A stretch of DNA of 64,000 nt from an uncultured Paracoccaceae bacterium (GCA_947503935.1 CANNFR010000012.1:1-64000); one strand, 5' to 3'; counted from the stretch's first letter, positions 43,999 to 53,952 are shown. Notes: generated from the letters alone by a model not told the origin. Translations and numbers: made by a program.

Positions 43999-45468
43999 TC
44001 GGTTCTGCAAAACTTGCTTGGCCCAGCCGCGTCACGACTGTGTGCCGTAAGCTGTGAAACACCAGTCCCGGTTGCTTGATGCCCAGCTTTGGCAAGAAGC
44101 TCTCATTGCACCAGCGCCCTAAGTTGCGGCCATAGCCTCCATTTGCGCTGTAGCTGTAATCTGGGAACAAGCGTGTGCTGGCCTTGCGACTCGCTACAAA
44201 GTCGAGAAAGCCAAGCCGGATCAACTCAGAATGCAAAGGTACCTTGCGCCTCCCTGCCTGTGACTTCACGCTCTTGTCGTCGTCGCCTTCGTCAGCGATG
44301 TTGAGGAACCAAGTTTCGCCGTCTTGCTGCACATCTGCAATGTCGAGTTGGCAAATTTCATTCAAACGCGCCCCGGTGAACATGCCCAAGAGCATCCCCC
44401 ACTTGTGGCTGTCTTTGAGTACCAGCCCGGACGCATTGTCGGTCAACTCTGCAAAGATCAAACGGGCTTGTTCAGGCGTGAAGGGCTTGCGTTCTGTGTC
44501 GCTATTTTTCGCCTTAGCGACCTTCACCTTGTCAAACAATGTGTGGGGCGCGTAGCCATGCCGCTCTGCCCAGTCAAAGAAGCTCTTGAACATCTGAATA
44601 TGACTGTTGATCGTCTTGGGCGCGATCTTGCGGTGTCCCGGCTCGTTGATGACTTCCATCAACGGCATGGCCTTCAACTTTGGCTTTGTGTTTCGGCTTG
44701 CTGGCAATGCTTGGAAGACCTTCTTGACCTTGTTGGCATCCTGTTTGGTGATGGTGCCAAGAAGCCTGTCTGGTCCAAAGCATTCAATGAGAACGTTGAG
44801 ATAAGCTCGGTTCTGATCGATGGTCTTGGCCGCCCATTGCCTTGAGTGTTCCGCGATGAAGTCATCCACAGCCACGCCCAAGGGCGAAGACGCTGGCAGG
44901 GCGGGCAGAGTAGGGGCGGGTGCTATCGGCGGGGTGTCGCGGCGTAGGAATAATGCTCAAGCCGCTCAGCGGCTTCCAGAACGCGCCTGAGCATGTCGTG
45001 GCGGCCCCTCCTTAGCTCAATCGTGGCGCGGGGCTGGCTTGCGTCCCAATCGGTATCGGAAATGTCCATTTTTCGCTTGAAAAGAGCCACGGGAAGCCAT
45101 TGTGGGTGTGCCGTTTCCATGTCCACATAAGTTTCATGGTCCAGCATTTCTTCTCGAACATCTACTAATGCGTTCTGTGACAGGCCGCGCCGATCTAGCC
45201 AGTCAAGGTATTGATCCTGTTGTGCCTTGAAGTAAGTCTGCACTTTTTCGCGTATTTCGTCCTGTCGTAGTCCAGCCAAAGTCTTGTTTTCCTGTATCAA
45301 TCGCCCACAGGATGCAAGATGGCGGGCTAAATCGCCAGCCCGATCTGGGCAGCGCGTCCGCAAAGACAGTCTAACCGTTCTTCTTGGTTGGCCTTCCAAG
45401 GCGAGGAGTGGCCAGCGAAAGTAGAAAACCCCGTGTCTTGAAGGGGATAGATAGGATGACAGCATCAT
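43949..45468 (-). pseudogene. Tyrosine integrase 2, frameshifted and 3'-truncated
   Basis: Leftward integrase whose start (MMLSSYLSPSRHGVFYFRW) lies 67 bases from the tRNA-Cys 3' end. The first frame stops at 44923; the next frame, entered by a one-base shift near 44940, continues smoothly through a Pro/Ala linker (TPPIAPAPTLPALPASSP) into GVAVDDFIAEHSRQWA. The core-binding domain is followed by catalytic Arg in FTGARLNEICQL, the HxxR of FHSLRHTVVTRL and the His of IVGHA. The chain then stops (RSASTTC) before the catalytic Tyr. Two defects make it inactive unless the frameshift is a sequencing error. Confidence 0.8.
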
Positions 45469-45535
45469 AGGGTGTGTGTCCCACTTTGTGCCACACTCGA
45501 TCGTTCAGCCGCTAACCCTATGATTTAGAATGAAA

Positions 45536-45609
45536 TGGAGGCGAGTACCGGAATCGAACCGGTGTACACGGATTTGCAATCCGCTGCGTAACCACTCCGC
45601 CAACTCGCC
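45536..45609 (-). tRNA. tRNA-Cys (anticodon GCA)
   Basis: A 74-base cloverleaf with encoded CCA. Acceptor arms GGCGAGT/ACTCGCC pair fully, the anticodon loop is TTGCAAA (anticodon GCA), and the T arm is ACCGG-TTCGATT-CCGGT. Its 3' end faces the decayed integrase gene, so it is the likely attachment site of the island. Confidence 0.97.
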
Positions 45610-45737
45610 GAAGTCCAAGGGTCAGATAACCGATGCATAATCGTCGCGCAAGGCGGTCTCTTGCCGAGCTTGCTTGTCGGGCCGCAGGTTCTGTGGCAAG
45701 AGGGATTTCAGTGAAACTAGACCGAAGAGTTTAGTCT

Positions 45738-46391
45738 ATGAGCGATTTTGCCGAGCGGCGTATCATGATGGTCGACACGCAGGTCAGGCCGGCCGATGTG
45801 ACCAAGTTTCCTGTCATTGCAGCCATGCTTGAGGTGCCGCGTGAGCTTTTCGTGCCTGATCGTCAGCGCGAGGCGGCTTATGTGGGCGAGAACCTCGATC
45901 TGGGGGGTGGCAGGGTGATGCTTGAGCCGCGCACATTGGCCAAGATGCTGGACGCCCTGGATATCCAGCCGGGTGAGATGGTGTTGGATCTGGCCCCGGG
46001 CTACGGATATTCCACGGCCGTCATCGCCAGGATGGCGGAAGCCGTCGTGGCTGTGGAAGAGGATGAGGTGCTGGCCTCCGAGGCCGAGGCGGCTCTGTCG
46101 GCGGGGGATGTGGACAACGCCGTCGTGGTCGCAGCGCCTCTGACCGAGGGCGCGCCACAGCACGGGCCCTATGATGTCATCACGATCCAGGGGGCGGTCG
46201 AAATCCTGCCCGATCCTCTGTTGGCGCAGTTGCGCGAAGGTGGCCGGATCGGCTGCCTCTTCATGGATGGTGCGCTTGGTATTTGTCGGATTGGTTACAA
46301 GATCGATGGTGCCATCACTTGGCGCTTTGCCTTCAACGCCGCAGCACCCGTCCTTGCGGGTTTTGCGGCCAAGCCGGAGTTTGTTTTGTGA
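45738..46391 (+). CDS. pcm: Protein-L-isoaspartate O-methyltransferase family protein
   Basis: 217-residue class I SAM-dependent methyltransferase of the PCMT group, which repairs isoaspartyl residues in aged proteins. The opening [20 protein letters not shown] and RELFVPDR are characteristic of the alphaproteobacterial version. The SAM motif [18 protein letters not shown] and the acidic second strand VVAVEEDE follow. The usual GG-T/S motif at the N-terminal side of the active site is replaced by [19 protein letters not shown], a variation common in this branch. Its stop overlaps the TolC-like gene start (GTGA), so the two are coupled. Confidence 0.85.
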   Translation: MSDFAERRIMMVDTQVRPADVTKFPVIAAMLEVPRELFVPDRQREAAYVGENLDLGGGRVMLEPRTLAKMLDALDIQPGEMVLDLAPGYGYSTAVIARMAEAVVAVEEDEVLASEAEAALSAGDVDNAVVVAAPLTEGAPQHGPYDVITIQGAVEILPDPLLAQLREGGRIGCLFMDGALGICRIGYKIDGAITWRFAFNAAAPVLAGFAAKPEFVL

Positions 46392-47743
46392 AGATGCTTC
46401 ATTGGCGCAAAGCACTGGCGGCAGGGTTTGTCGCATTCAGCCTTGCCGGCGTGGCGCAGGCCGAAACCTTGGCCGATACCTTGGCCGACGCCTATCGAAA
46501 CTCGAATCTGCTTGAGCAGAACCGCGCCTTGCTGCGGGCAACCGACGAGGATGTCGCCCAGGCCGTGGCGACGCTGCGCCCGGTGATCACTTTCGTCGCA
46601 AACTCGACCTATACGGACCCGAGCTTTGGCGATGAGCTGACCAGTTCGCTGGCGCTGACGGCCGATATCACGATATTCGATTTCGGCGCGAATCGTCTTG
46701 GGGTCGACGCGGCCCGCGAAACCGTTCTGGCGACGAGGCAGGCGCTTTTGAATGTCGAGCAAAGTGTGCTGCTGGCCGCTGTGAGCGCGTATACCGATCT
46801 GGTCAGTGCCAATGAGTTTCTGCGGTTGCGGCAGGCCAATATCCGCCTGATCAGCGAAGAGCTGCGGGCCGCGCAGGACCGCTTCGAAGTGGGCGAAGTG
46901 ACGCGGACCGATGTCTCGATTGCCGAGGCGCGTCTGGCCGGTGCGCGCGCCAGCTTTGCCGCGGCACAGGGTGATGTCGAGGTGGCGCTTGCCTCATTCA
47001 AGGCCGTGGTGGGTCGTGAGCCCGGCGCATTGGCCGGGCCGGGGCGTGCCCCGCGCACAGCGAACAGTCTGGACGAGGCGCGCAATGTGGCCGTGCGGAC
47101 CCATCCGTCAATCATGCAGGCGCAACACGAGGTGTCGGTGGCCGAGCTGAATGCGCAGCGCGCCAAGCTGGGCACCCGTGGCCGTCTTTCGGCCGATGCC
47201 CGTATCGCTGTGGATCAGGACGGCAATGACAGTTCCAGCGTTGGCCTGACCTTCCGTCAGCCGATTTACCAGGGCGGCAATCTCAGTGCGCTCTATCGCC
47301 AGGCGCTTGCCCGGCGCGATGCGTCCCGGGCCAATCTTCTGGAAAGCCGGCTTCTGGTCGAGCGTGACGTTGCCAATGCCTGGGCCCGGATCGAGGTTGC
47401 TCAGGCGCAGATCGTGGCGAGTGACCGCCAGATCCGCGCGGCACAGATCGCCTTTGAAGGCGTTCAGGAGGAGGCGACCCTTGGTGCCCGCACCACGCTG
47501 GACGTCCTTGATGCCGAGCAGGAGCTTCTGGATGCCAGAACAGGCCGGATCGAAGCCAGCGCCAATCAGGTGGTCGCGGTCTATGCGCTTTTGCAGGCGA
47601 TGGGCCTTCTGACGGTTGAACATCTGCAATTGGGCGTGCCGATCTATGACCCGTCAGCCTATTACAACGCCGTCCGCACAGCACCGGCCACCTCGACCCA
47701 GGGGCAACGGTTGGACCGGGTGCTGGATCGCCTCGATCGCTGA
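46388..47743 (+). CDS. TolC-family outer-membrane efflux protein
   Basis: 451-residue outer-membrane channel for type I secretion or multidrug efflux. A signal peptide ([16 protein letters not shown]) precedes two repeats of the TolC helical-barrel layout, with [21 protein letters not shown] early and [21 protein letters not shown] late in the chain; the latter is the best-conserved TolC block. The GTG start overlaps the pcm stop. No inner-membrane partner lies beside it. The pcm-tolC order is common in Rhodobacteraceae. Confidence 0.9.
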   Translation: MKMLHWRKALAAGFVAFSLAGVAQAETLADTLADAYRNSNLLEQNRALLRATDEDVAQAVATLRPVITFVANSTYTDPSFGDELTSSLALTADITIFDFGANRLGVDAARETVLATRQALLNVEQSVLLAAVSAYTDLVSANEFLRLRQANIRLISEELRAAQDRFEVGEVTRTDVSIAEARLAGARASFAAAQGDVEVALASFKAVVGREPGALAGPGRAPRTANSLDEARNVAVRTHPSIMQAQHEVSVAELNAQRAKLGTRGRLSADARIAVDQDGNDSSSVGLTFRQPIYQGGNLSALYRQALARRDASRANLLESRLLVERDVANAWARIEVAQAQIVASDRQIRAAQIAFEGVQEEATLGARTTLDVLDAEQELLDARTGRIEASANQVVAVYALLQAMGLLTVEHLQLGVPIYDPSAYYNAVRTAPATSTQGQRLDRVLDRLDR

Positions 47744-47831
47744 GGCCACCGACGCCGACCGCATAACGCAAAGTGTTGTGTGCCCGCAGAACAGCGGCTA
47801 GCATTCCGTGGTACCAGGTGTGAGGACGATG

Positions 47832-48380
47832 ATGTCGGACCACATGACAACCGGAGAGATTGAGGATGTGCTGTCGTCAATCCGCCGTCTCGTTTCGGAG
47901 GATGAGCCCGTGACGTCTGAGAAAGACGATAATGCAGATCGACTGGTCCTGGGGCCGGCCCTCAGGGTTGAAGGCGACACCGCCGATGCGTCCGGCGCCA
48001 AAGGGGACAAACTTGAAGCGGAACTGGCCGAGCTTGAGGCTTCGGTTTCGAAAAAGGCAGACCAATGGGGCGATGATGACGAATGGGAGCCAGTGGATCC
48101 CGACACCGTTCGCGGCCCGGAAGCGGCCCCGGCCCAAACGATTGATGCGGATGTTGTGACATTCCGTCCCAGCGCTCGCGAGGGCGCATCGCCCGATGCC
48201 GAGAATGTCGGCAGCCCCGATCTTGATGCCTTGCTGGATGAGAATGAGCTGCGCGAATTGGTCGCTGAGGTTCTACGGGAAGAGCTGAAGGGCCCTTTGG
48301 GTGAGCGGATCACCCGTAACGTGCGCAAGCTTGTGCGCCGAGAAATCGCCCAGGCCCTGTCCAGCCTCGACGTCGATTAG
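47832..48380 (+). CDS. PopZ-like (DUF2497-type) pole-organising protein
   Basis: 182 residues with the three-part PopZ layout: a short N-terminal helix (EIEDVLSSIRRLVSED), a long acidic disordered spacer rich in Asp, Glu, Pro and Ala, and a C-terminal helical oligomerisation region (LDENELRELVAEVLREELKG onward to VRKLVRREIAQAL). PopZ forms polar condensates that anchor the chromosome and cell-cycle kinases in alphaproteobacteria. Similarity is by layout and end motifs, not close sequence, so a generic DUF2497 protein is an alternative. Start ATG 47832 has GAGG 6 bases upstream. Confidence 0.65.
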   Translation: MSDHMTTGEIEDVLSSIRRLVSEDEPVTSEKDDNADRLVLGPALRVEGDTADASGAKGDKLEAELAELEASVSKKADQWGDDDEWEPVDPDTVRGPEAAPAQTIDADVVTFRPSAREGASPDAENVGSPDLDALLDENELRELVAEVLREELKGPLGERITRNVRKLVRREIAQALSSLDVD

Positions 48381-48410
48381 AGCCTTCCTGTCTGTATCCA
48401 GAGCAAAGCT

Positions 48411-48431
48411 GTCCCGGGCCTGACCCGGGAC
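48411..48431. repeat. REP-like palindrome, loop CCTGA
   Basis: GTCCCGGG and CCCGGGAC arms around CCTGA, 30 bases after the PopZ-like gene. Same loop and similar arms as the element at 22476. Confidence 0.55.
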
Positions 48432-48601
48432 CTTCTGCAGCGCGTCCCAGACGGTCCGAAGCCGAAGTGCTCCGCAAACACCCGATCTCCTCGGACAATC
48501 AATGTCTAAAGTGGCGTCCGAAAAATCTGCCTCAGATTTTCTGGATTTCGCTTCAGGTCAAAGCTGTTGAGTTGATCCGCGCGTTTCTCACACCAAACAC
48601 A

Positions 48602-48630
48602 AAAAAGCCGCGCTGCAAGAGCGCGGCTTT
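48602..48630 (-). terminator. Rho-independent terminator for the DUF6280 gene
   Basis: Stem AAAAGCCGCGCT / AGCGCGGCTTTT with a five-base loop. The T-run on the minus strand fits the leftward DUF6280 gene that ends 24 bases away; the symmetrical A/T flanks may let it also stop rightward transcription from the PopZ-like gene. Confidence 0.8.
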
Positions 48631-48654
48631 TCCATGTTACTCAGAAAGTGACAA

Positions 48655-48975
48655 TCAGGCGGCTTCGGCCTGCTCCGCCGCATTGCGACGTTCGCTTTCC
48701 TCGCGCGACAAGGCAACCGATGTGCGAACGCCCTTGCCGACGAATTCCATAAGCCCCGACACGACCCGTTCATTCGGGTCGATCCCGGCGCAGGACAACA
48801 CTTCGCGCCCATCGCGTGAGCGGGCCCAGCGGGCAATCTGCTCAGGGCCGTTGCCATACTTCTTGTCGTCGGCAATCGCGTCGTCGAGGGCAGCCAGAAC
48901 GACGGCGGCAAAAAGTTTCCGCGCCCGTTGACCCTGTTCGAAGTTGAATGCCGTACCGTCGATGAAATCGGCCAT
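48655..48975 (-). CDS. DUF6280 family protein
   Basis: 106-residue soluble protein, mostly helical: MADFIDGTAFNFEQGQRARK, LFAAVVLAALDDAIADDKKY, PEQIARWARSRDGREVLSC and SGLMEFVGKGVRTSVALSRE. From memory this is a highly conserved small protein of Rhodobacterales without known function. No signal peptide or membrane helix. It stands alone with its own terminator and is divergent from efp. Confidence 0.8.
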   Translation of the reverse strand: MADFIDGTAFNFEQGQRARKLFAAVVLAALDDAIADDKKYGNGPEQIARWARSRDGREVLSCAGIDPNERVVSGLMEFVGKGVRTSVALSREESERRNAAEQAEAA

Positions 48976-49118
48976 GGGAAGGTCCTTATTCTTGTTCTTG
49001 CATTTCTGATCTCGCGCAGACTATGGCGGGTTTCCGTCGATTCGGCGTGCACGTTTATGCATGGCACCTATGCGCTGCATGCATAACTCATTCAGAATTC
49101 ACACCGTATTTAGTCACC

Positions 49119-49145
49119 TTGCCAGTTCGTCTAGGGGCATATATA
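49119..49145 (+). promoter_or_regulatory. Possible promoter for efp
   Basis: TTGCCA (49119-49124) and TATATA (49140-49145) with a 15-base spacer, 44 bases before the efp start. The spacer is shorter than the ideal 17, so this is a weak call. Confidence 0.3.
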
Positions 49146-49189
49146 GGGGCTGCCATACTCCTATCAACCTTCCGTCAAGGTTTTGTCTT

Positions 49190-49753
49190 ATGCCTAAAAT
49201 CAACGGCAATGAAATCCGCCCAGGCAATGTTCTGGACCATGAAGGCGGTCTGTGGTCGGCCGTCAAAGTCAATCACGTCAAGCCCGGCAAGGGCGGGGCC
49301 TTTGCACAGGTGGAGCTGAAAAATCTCCGCGATGGCCGCAAACTGAATGAGCGGTTTCGGTCGGAAGACAAGGTTGAACAGGTGCGCCTGGACCAGAAAG
49401 ACCAGCAATTTCTCTATGAGAATGACGGAATGCTCGTCTTCATGGATAACGAGACCTTCGAACAGATTGAGCTTTCCGCCGATCTCCTCGGCGATCGCCG
49501 CCCTTTTCTGCAAGATGGCATGATCGCAACGATCGAGTATTTCGGCGATGAACCGCTTTCAATGCAGATCCCGCAGAAGGTCACCTGTACCGTTGTCGAG
49601 ACCGAGCCGGTGGTAAAGGGTCAGACGGCCGCCAACAGCTACAAACCCGCCATTCTGGACAACGGGGTACGGGTGATGGTGCCTCCCTTTGTCGGGACCG
49701 ACGAGGCGATTGTCGTCAACACCGAACTTTTTGAATATGTTGAGCGGGCCTGA
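49190..49753 (+). CDS. efp: Translation elongation factor P
   Basis: 187-residue three-domain beta-barrel protein that relieves ribosomes stalled at polyproline stretches. The domain I loop carries KPGKGGAF with lysine 34, the position that is modified in E. coli-type EF-P. No epmA/epmB or earP gene lies nearby. Domain III ends [20 protein letters not shown]. The longer upstream open frame lacks coding character; ATG 49190 matches the known start [10 protein letters not shown]. Confidence 0.95.
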   Translation: MPKINGNEIRPGNVLDHEGGLWSAVKVNHVKPGKGGAFAQVELKNLRDGRKLNERFRSEDKVEQVRLDQKDQQFLYENDGMLVFMDNETFEQIELSADLLGDRRPFLQDGMIATIEYFGDEPLSMQIPQKVTCTVVETEPVVKGQTAANSYKPAILDNGVRVMVPPFVGTDEAIVVNTELFEYVERA

Positions 49754-49775
49754 ATTTTCGCAGAAAAATCGTGTC

Positions 49776-50531
49776 CTATCCGCGATAGCAGAGTGTCGCA
49801 TCGCCCGCCTGCATGTCTGGCCCCGCCCGGTCAAAGCGCAGATAGGCCAAACCCTGACCCTCGGCTTGCGTGTAAAGCGTGCCCGCCGCTTTACCACCTG
49901 CGACGATCTCGGTCCCAACCGGTGCCGCGCCGTCGACCTCGACTTGGGCCAGCCCTTTGCGCAGTTCGGTCTTGTGTTTCATGCGCGCCGTCACCTCCTG
50001 ACCGACATAGCAGCCCTTGTGGAAATCGACGCCATTTAGGCGTTCAAAGCCCATCTCAAGAATATAGCTCTGGTCGGGGATCAGCTCGATCCCCGTTTCG
50101 GGGATGCAGGCCGCCACGCGCAAGGCGTCCCAATGAACCGAAGGCGGGCCACCGGCCTCGGCCGAATACAGCCGCCACCCAAGGGACGGATGGCGCGGGT
50201 CGGCCAGCGCGCCCTCGGGGGCAGGCCCGATCCCGCGCGACACATTCAGCGCGCTCCGCTCAAGTCCCACTTTCGCGCGCAGCTTGTACATGCTCAACCT
50301 GCGCAGAAAGGCGTCACTTAGATCGGTTTTCACATCGATCAGGATCGCATCATCCTGCGCCAGAAGAAAAAAGTCGGCCAGATACTTGCCCTGTGGGCTG
50401 AGGAAAGCGGCGTAGACCAGCCCGTCCCGGGCCTGCGCGACATCATTGGTCACCAGACCTTGCAAAAAATCGAACCGCTCCTCACCGGTCACCGCAATCA
50501 CGGTTCGGTCCGTCGCGCTTTCGCCCGGCAT
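49776..50531 (-). CDS. ygfZ: YgfZ/GcvT-domain folate-binding protein
   Basis: 251-residue tetrahydrofolate-binding protein that helps Fe-S cluster assembly and repair. The family signature K-G-C-Y-x-G-Q-E is present as FHKGCYVGQEVTARM, and the N-terminus has FLQGLVTNDV as in GcvT-like folds. Start ATG 50531 is supported by homology; the open frame extends 19 codons further into the gap. It lies 19 bases downstream of the ABC exporter gene, suggesting one transcript, and is convergent with efp (22-base gap). Confidence 0.9.
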   Translation of the reverse strand: MPGESATDRTVIAVTGEERFDFLQGLVTNDVAQARDGLVYAAFLSPQGKYLADFFLLAQDDAILIDVKTDLSDAFLRRLSMYKLRAKVGLERSALNVSRGIGPAPEGALADPRHPSLGWRLYSAEAGGPPSVHWDALRVAACIPETGIELIPDQSYILEMGFERLNGVDFHKGCYVGQEVTARMKHKTELRKGLAQVEVDGAAPVGTEIVAGGKAAGTLYTQAEGQGLAYLRFDRAGPDMQAGDATLCYRG

Positions 50532-50550
50532 GGCGTCTTTCCTTTCGGTT

Positions 50551-52308
50551 TTATGTGTCGCTGAATTGCAGGCGGCAAAGATCCGCATAGAGCCCGCCGC
50601 TTGCCATCAAGTCCTCGTGGCGGCCCTCATCCACGACGCGGCCCTGGTCCATCACGATGATCTTGTCCGCGCTGCGGATCGTCGCCAGGCGATGCGCGAT
50701 CACAAGGGTCGTACGGCCTTTTGACAGCCGCTCAAGCGCTTGCTGCACCACTGCCTCGCTGGCCGCATCCAAGGCCGATGTCGCCTCATCCAACAGCAGG
50801 ATCGGCGTGTCGCGCAGCACGGCCCGGGCAATCGCCACACGCTGCCGCTGACCGCCTGACAAAGCCGATCCGCGGGGGCCCGCCGGGCTTTCCAACCCAC
50901 CCGGCAATTGATCCACGAAATCGGCCACATGGGCGTCCCGCATTGCTTGATTAAGGTGATCGGGGGCGACATCCTCACGGCCAAGAAGGATATTGTCGCG
51001 GATCGTCTCATCAAACAGCAAAGCATCTTGCGTGACGACCGAATAGAGCCCGCGCAACTCCTCAAGCTGCAAGGCGCGAATGTCCTGCCCCCCCAAGGTC
51101 ACCTGGCCCTCCTGCGGATCGATAAGCCGGGTGAGTACGTTGAAAAGCGTGCTCTTGCCGGCCCCCGATGCCCCGACCAGGGCCGTGGTCTGACCCGCCT
51201 CGGCCACGAAGCTCACATCGCGCAGAACAGGCAGATCCCCGTAAGCGAGCGAGACATTCTGAACCCGGATCGTCATGTCCGACGGAACCGGGGCCGGCGT
51301 TGCAGGCGAGGTGATCGTGGGGGCGATGTCGAACACGTGGTAGAGCCGCTCAAGGCTGGCGGCAGCCACCTGCCAGATGCCGGTGATGGCACTCAGCCGG
51401 CGGAGCGGCTGAAAGGTCAGCGCCATCGCGGTGAAAAACGCCATGAACTCACCCACCGTCTTTTCGCCGTTGATGATGTCCTGCCCGCCGATGACCAGCA
51501 CCAAGAGGAACCCAAGGCCCGTGACGATATCGACCAGTGCCGGGATCAGCGACCGCGAGGCCTGGATCTTGATCTCGGCGCGCACGATGGCATTGACCAC
51601 TCGCTTGAAGCGGCTGACTTGATAGGGCTGCATCGTGTTCAGTTTCACCGGAACGATGCCATGATATACCTCGTCCAGATAGGTGGTGCGATGGCCCGAA
51701 ATCTCGCGCGTCTGTGCGGTTTTCTTGCGGATGTATTGCTGTGCGATGGCGACAGGCGCAATCATCAGCGGCGCCCCCACAAGGGCCAGCAGAACCCACA
51801 TCGGATCGATCAGCAACGCAACGACGGCCAGCGAAATCAGCGAGATCGCATCGCGCCCAACGCCCGTGATCAGGACCGACCAGACGCCCTGAACCGCCTT
51901 GGTGTCGCCCAAGAGCCGCTCCAACAATGCGCCGGGCGGGTTGTTCTGGAAAAACGACATGTCCAGCGTCAAGGTATGACGCAAGAGATCGGTCTGCATT
52001 GCGGTGGAACTCTTCTGCGCCACACGGGTCATGATGGTCTTGTAGGCCACCGAGGTGATCGCCCGGATCACGAAGAGGCCAAAGATCGCGCCGCCGACCC
52101 ACCAGATCACGCCAACCTCGCCCTCCACAAAGACCCGGTCGAAAAGCGGCTTCAGCATCCACGACAAAAAGCCCAGCGTCGCGCCTTCGATCATCATCAG
52201 CACGAAGGCCAGCGCCATCCAGCCCTTGTGCTGGGTCAGATATCCACGCCACAGCCGGCCGAAAAGACGGCGCGAATTGTAGGGGTTTGTGCTGGAACTC
52301 TCGGTCAA
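50551..52308 (-). CDS. ABC exporter, fused permease-ATPase (MsbA-like)
   Basis: 585-residue half-transporter: six membrane helices in the first 320 residues, then an ATPase with Walker A GASGAGKST, the Q-loop region SVVTQDALLFDETIRDN, the signature LSGGQRQRVAIARA, Walker B ILLLDEATSALD and the switch histidine in LVIAHR. It would act as a homodimer in the inner membrane. The MsbA lipid A-core flippase is the nearest general type, but multidrug or lipid exporters share this layout. Start is TTG; AAAGG lies 9 bases upstream. Confidence 0.88.
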   Translation of the reverse strand: MTESSSTNPYNSRRLFGRLWRGYLTQHKGWMALAFVLMMIEGATLGFLSWMLKPLFDRVFVEGEVGVIWWVGGAIFGLFVIRAITSVAYKTIMTRVAQKSSTAMQTDLLRHTLTLDMSFFQNNPPGALLERLLGDTKAVQGVWSVLITGVGRDAISLISLAVVALLIDPMWVLLALVGAPLMIAPVAIAQQYIRKKTAQTREISGHRTTYLDEVYHGIVPVKLNTMQPYQVSRFKRVVNAIVRAEIKIQASRSLIPALVDIVTGLGFLLVLVIGGQDIINGEKTVGEFMAFFTAMALTFQPLRRLSAITGIWQVAAASLERLYHVFDIAPTITSPATPAPVPSDMTIRVQNVSLAYGDLPVLRDVSFVAEAGQTTALVGASGAGKSTLFNVLTRLIDPQEGQVTLGGQDIRALQLEELRGLYSVVTQDALLFDETIRDNILLGREDVAPDHLNQAMRDAHVADFVDQLPGGLESPAGPRGSALSGGQRQRVAIARAVLRDTPILLLDEATSALDAASEAVVQQALERLSKGRTTLVIAHRLATIRSADKIIVMDQGRVVDEGRHEDLMASGGLYADLCRLQFSDT

Positions 52309-52446
52309 GTCAGGACCTTTGGCCTGTCATCGGGGCTGCAAGCGGCATAGCCGCTCGGCCCGGCAGTGGCAAGCCAAACAGGGCCCCGTTGACGGCAGAG
52401 GTGCCGCGCCCTACCCATGGCGGGTCTGATTGCGGGAGAGATGCAG

Positions 52447-53646
52447 ATGACCCTTGGCCACGGCCGCCACACCCTTGCCATCCCAGGGCCCTCGGTCATT
52501 CCCGACCGTGTGCTGGCCGCCATGCATCGCCCTGCGCCCAATATCTATTCCGGTGAATTGGTCGAGATGACCCATTCGCTGATCCCCGATCTGAAAGCGG
52601 TCGCCCGCACAACGCACGCCGTTGCGATCTATATAGGCAATGGCCACGCGGTTTGGGAGGCGGCCTTGGCCAACGTGCTATCGCGTGGCGATCATGTGCT
52701 GGTGCCTGCCACCGGCCGCTTCGGGTTCGGCTGGGGCGAGATGGCCACGCGGCTGGGCGCCGAGGTTGAGGTGATGGATTTCGGCAAGCGCGCGCCCGTC
52801 GATCTGGCCCGGCTGGAGGAGCGGCTTGTGGCCGACAAAGCCCACAAAATCAAAGCGATCCTGGCTGTGCAGACCGACACCTCCACCTCGATCCGCAGCG
52901 ATATTGCCGGCATGCGCGCCGCGCTCGACAGGGCCGGGCACCCCGCGCTTTTGATGGCTGACTGCATCGCCTGTCTGGCATGTGACGTCTTCCACATGGA
53001 CGATTGGGGCGTCGATATCACGATCTCGGGCAGCCAGAAGGGGTTGATGACGCCGCCGGGCCTTGGCTTCATCTGGTTCAATGACCGCGCCGATGCTGCG
53101 CGCGAGACGGCCAATTGCGTGACCCATTACTGGGACTGGCGCCCGCGCGCCGCGCCCGATGATTACTACCAGTATTTCGCGGGCACATCCCCCACCCATC
53201 ATCTCTACGGCCTCCGCGAGGCCCTGACGATGCTGCTGCACGAAGAGGGGCTTGAGGCCGCCTGGGCGCGGCACGAAAAGCTGGCGCGCGCCGTCTGGGC
53301 CGCGTTCGAGGCCTGGGGGCAAGAGGGCCCGGTTGAGTTGAACGTGGCCGACCCCGCCCATCGCAGCCATGCGGTCACGTCCGTGCGCATCGGATCGCCC
53401 CATGGCACGGCTTTGCGCGACTGGCTCAGCGAAAAGGCGGGGGTGACGTTGGGCATCGGCCTTGGCATGGCGCCACCGGGCGATCCGGCCTGGCACGGGT
53501 TCTTTCGGGTGGGCCATATGGGCCATGTGAATGCGCACATGATCATGGGCACACTCGGCGCAATCGACGCGGGCCTGAAGGCGCTGGGCCTGCCCCATGG
53601 AAAAGGCGCGCTTGAGGCGGCATCGCAGGTGATTTCCGAGGCGTGA
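52447..53646 (+). CDS. Class V PLP-dependent aminotransferase (alanine/serine-glyoxylate type)
   Basis: 399-residue enzyme of the alanine-glyoxylate/serine-glyoxylate aminotransferase group. It opens TLAIPGPSVIPDRVLAAM, carries the PLP Asp in LLMADCIACLAC and the Schiff-base lysine in TISGSQKGLMTPPGLGF, and ends with FFRVGHMGHVN, the substrate-carboxylate Arg block. Its substrate pair may be aspartate, alanine or serine with glyoxylate; the sequence alone does not decide. ATG 52447 is chosen because GGGAGAG ends six bases upstream. No neighbour suggests the pathway. Confidence 0.85.
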   Translation: MTLGHGRHTLAIPGPSVIPDRVLAAMHRPAPNIYSGELVEMTHSLIPDLKAVARTTHAVAIYIGNGHAVWEAALANVLSRGDHVLVPATGRFGFGWGEMATRLGAEVEVMDFGKRAPVDLARLEERLVADKAHKIKAILAVQTDTSTSIRSDIAGMRAALDRAGHPALLMADCIACLACDVFHMDDWGVDITISGSQKGLMTPPGLGFIWFNDRADAARETANCVTHYWDWRPRAAPDDYYQYFAGTSPTHHLYGLREALTMLLHEEGLEAAWARHEKLARAVWAAFEAWGQEGPVELNVADPAHRSHAVTSVRIGSPHGTALRDWLSEKAGVTLGIGLGMAPPGDPAWHGFFRVGHMGHVNAHMIMGTLGAIDAGLKALGLPHGKGALEAASQVISEA

Positions 53647-53952
53647 GATCTGCCAAGATCGGCGCCTCCTCGCACGTGCAGGTCCACTCCTCGGGCGTTT
53701 TGCAGGTCCAGAACCCCATGGCTTTGTAGGAGCCAAGCTGTGGAACGTCAGATGACCTTGGTCTTGATAAGACGGCTCCGACTGAAAATTGAGCAAAGCG
53801 GACCGTGGCGCTAGACGCGATGGAGGTCGGCTTTGAGCCCTTCTTGCAAAATTTTTGCATCGCGGCGAAGGTCGGTCGTGATCACCCAACGAAGCCGGAT
53901 TGGTTCAAGGCTAATTGCAATGCTCAGACCGGATAGACCTAAAGGCTAGGAT
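53647..53952. other. Intergenic region without recognised content
   Basis: 306 bases between the aminotransferase and the AT-richer membrane protein gene. No terminator, repeat or RNA was recognised. Base composition falls from the left to the right side, fitting an insertion edge. Confidence 0.5.

Larger units (their letters stand above)
42755..45535. mobile_element. Decayed genomic island at tRNA-Cys
   Basis: About 2.8 kb of broken genes between the FliM-like gene and the 3' end of tRNA-Cys. It contains an IS3-type transposase end, a methyltransferase pseudogene, and fragments of two tyrosine integrases, one of them facing away from the tRNA as in integrative elements that use a tRNA 3' end as attB. 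No second copy of the tRNA end was found on the left side, so that boundary has been lost. Confidence 0.75.
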
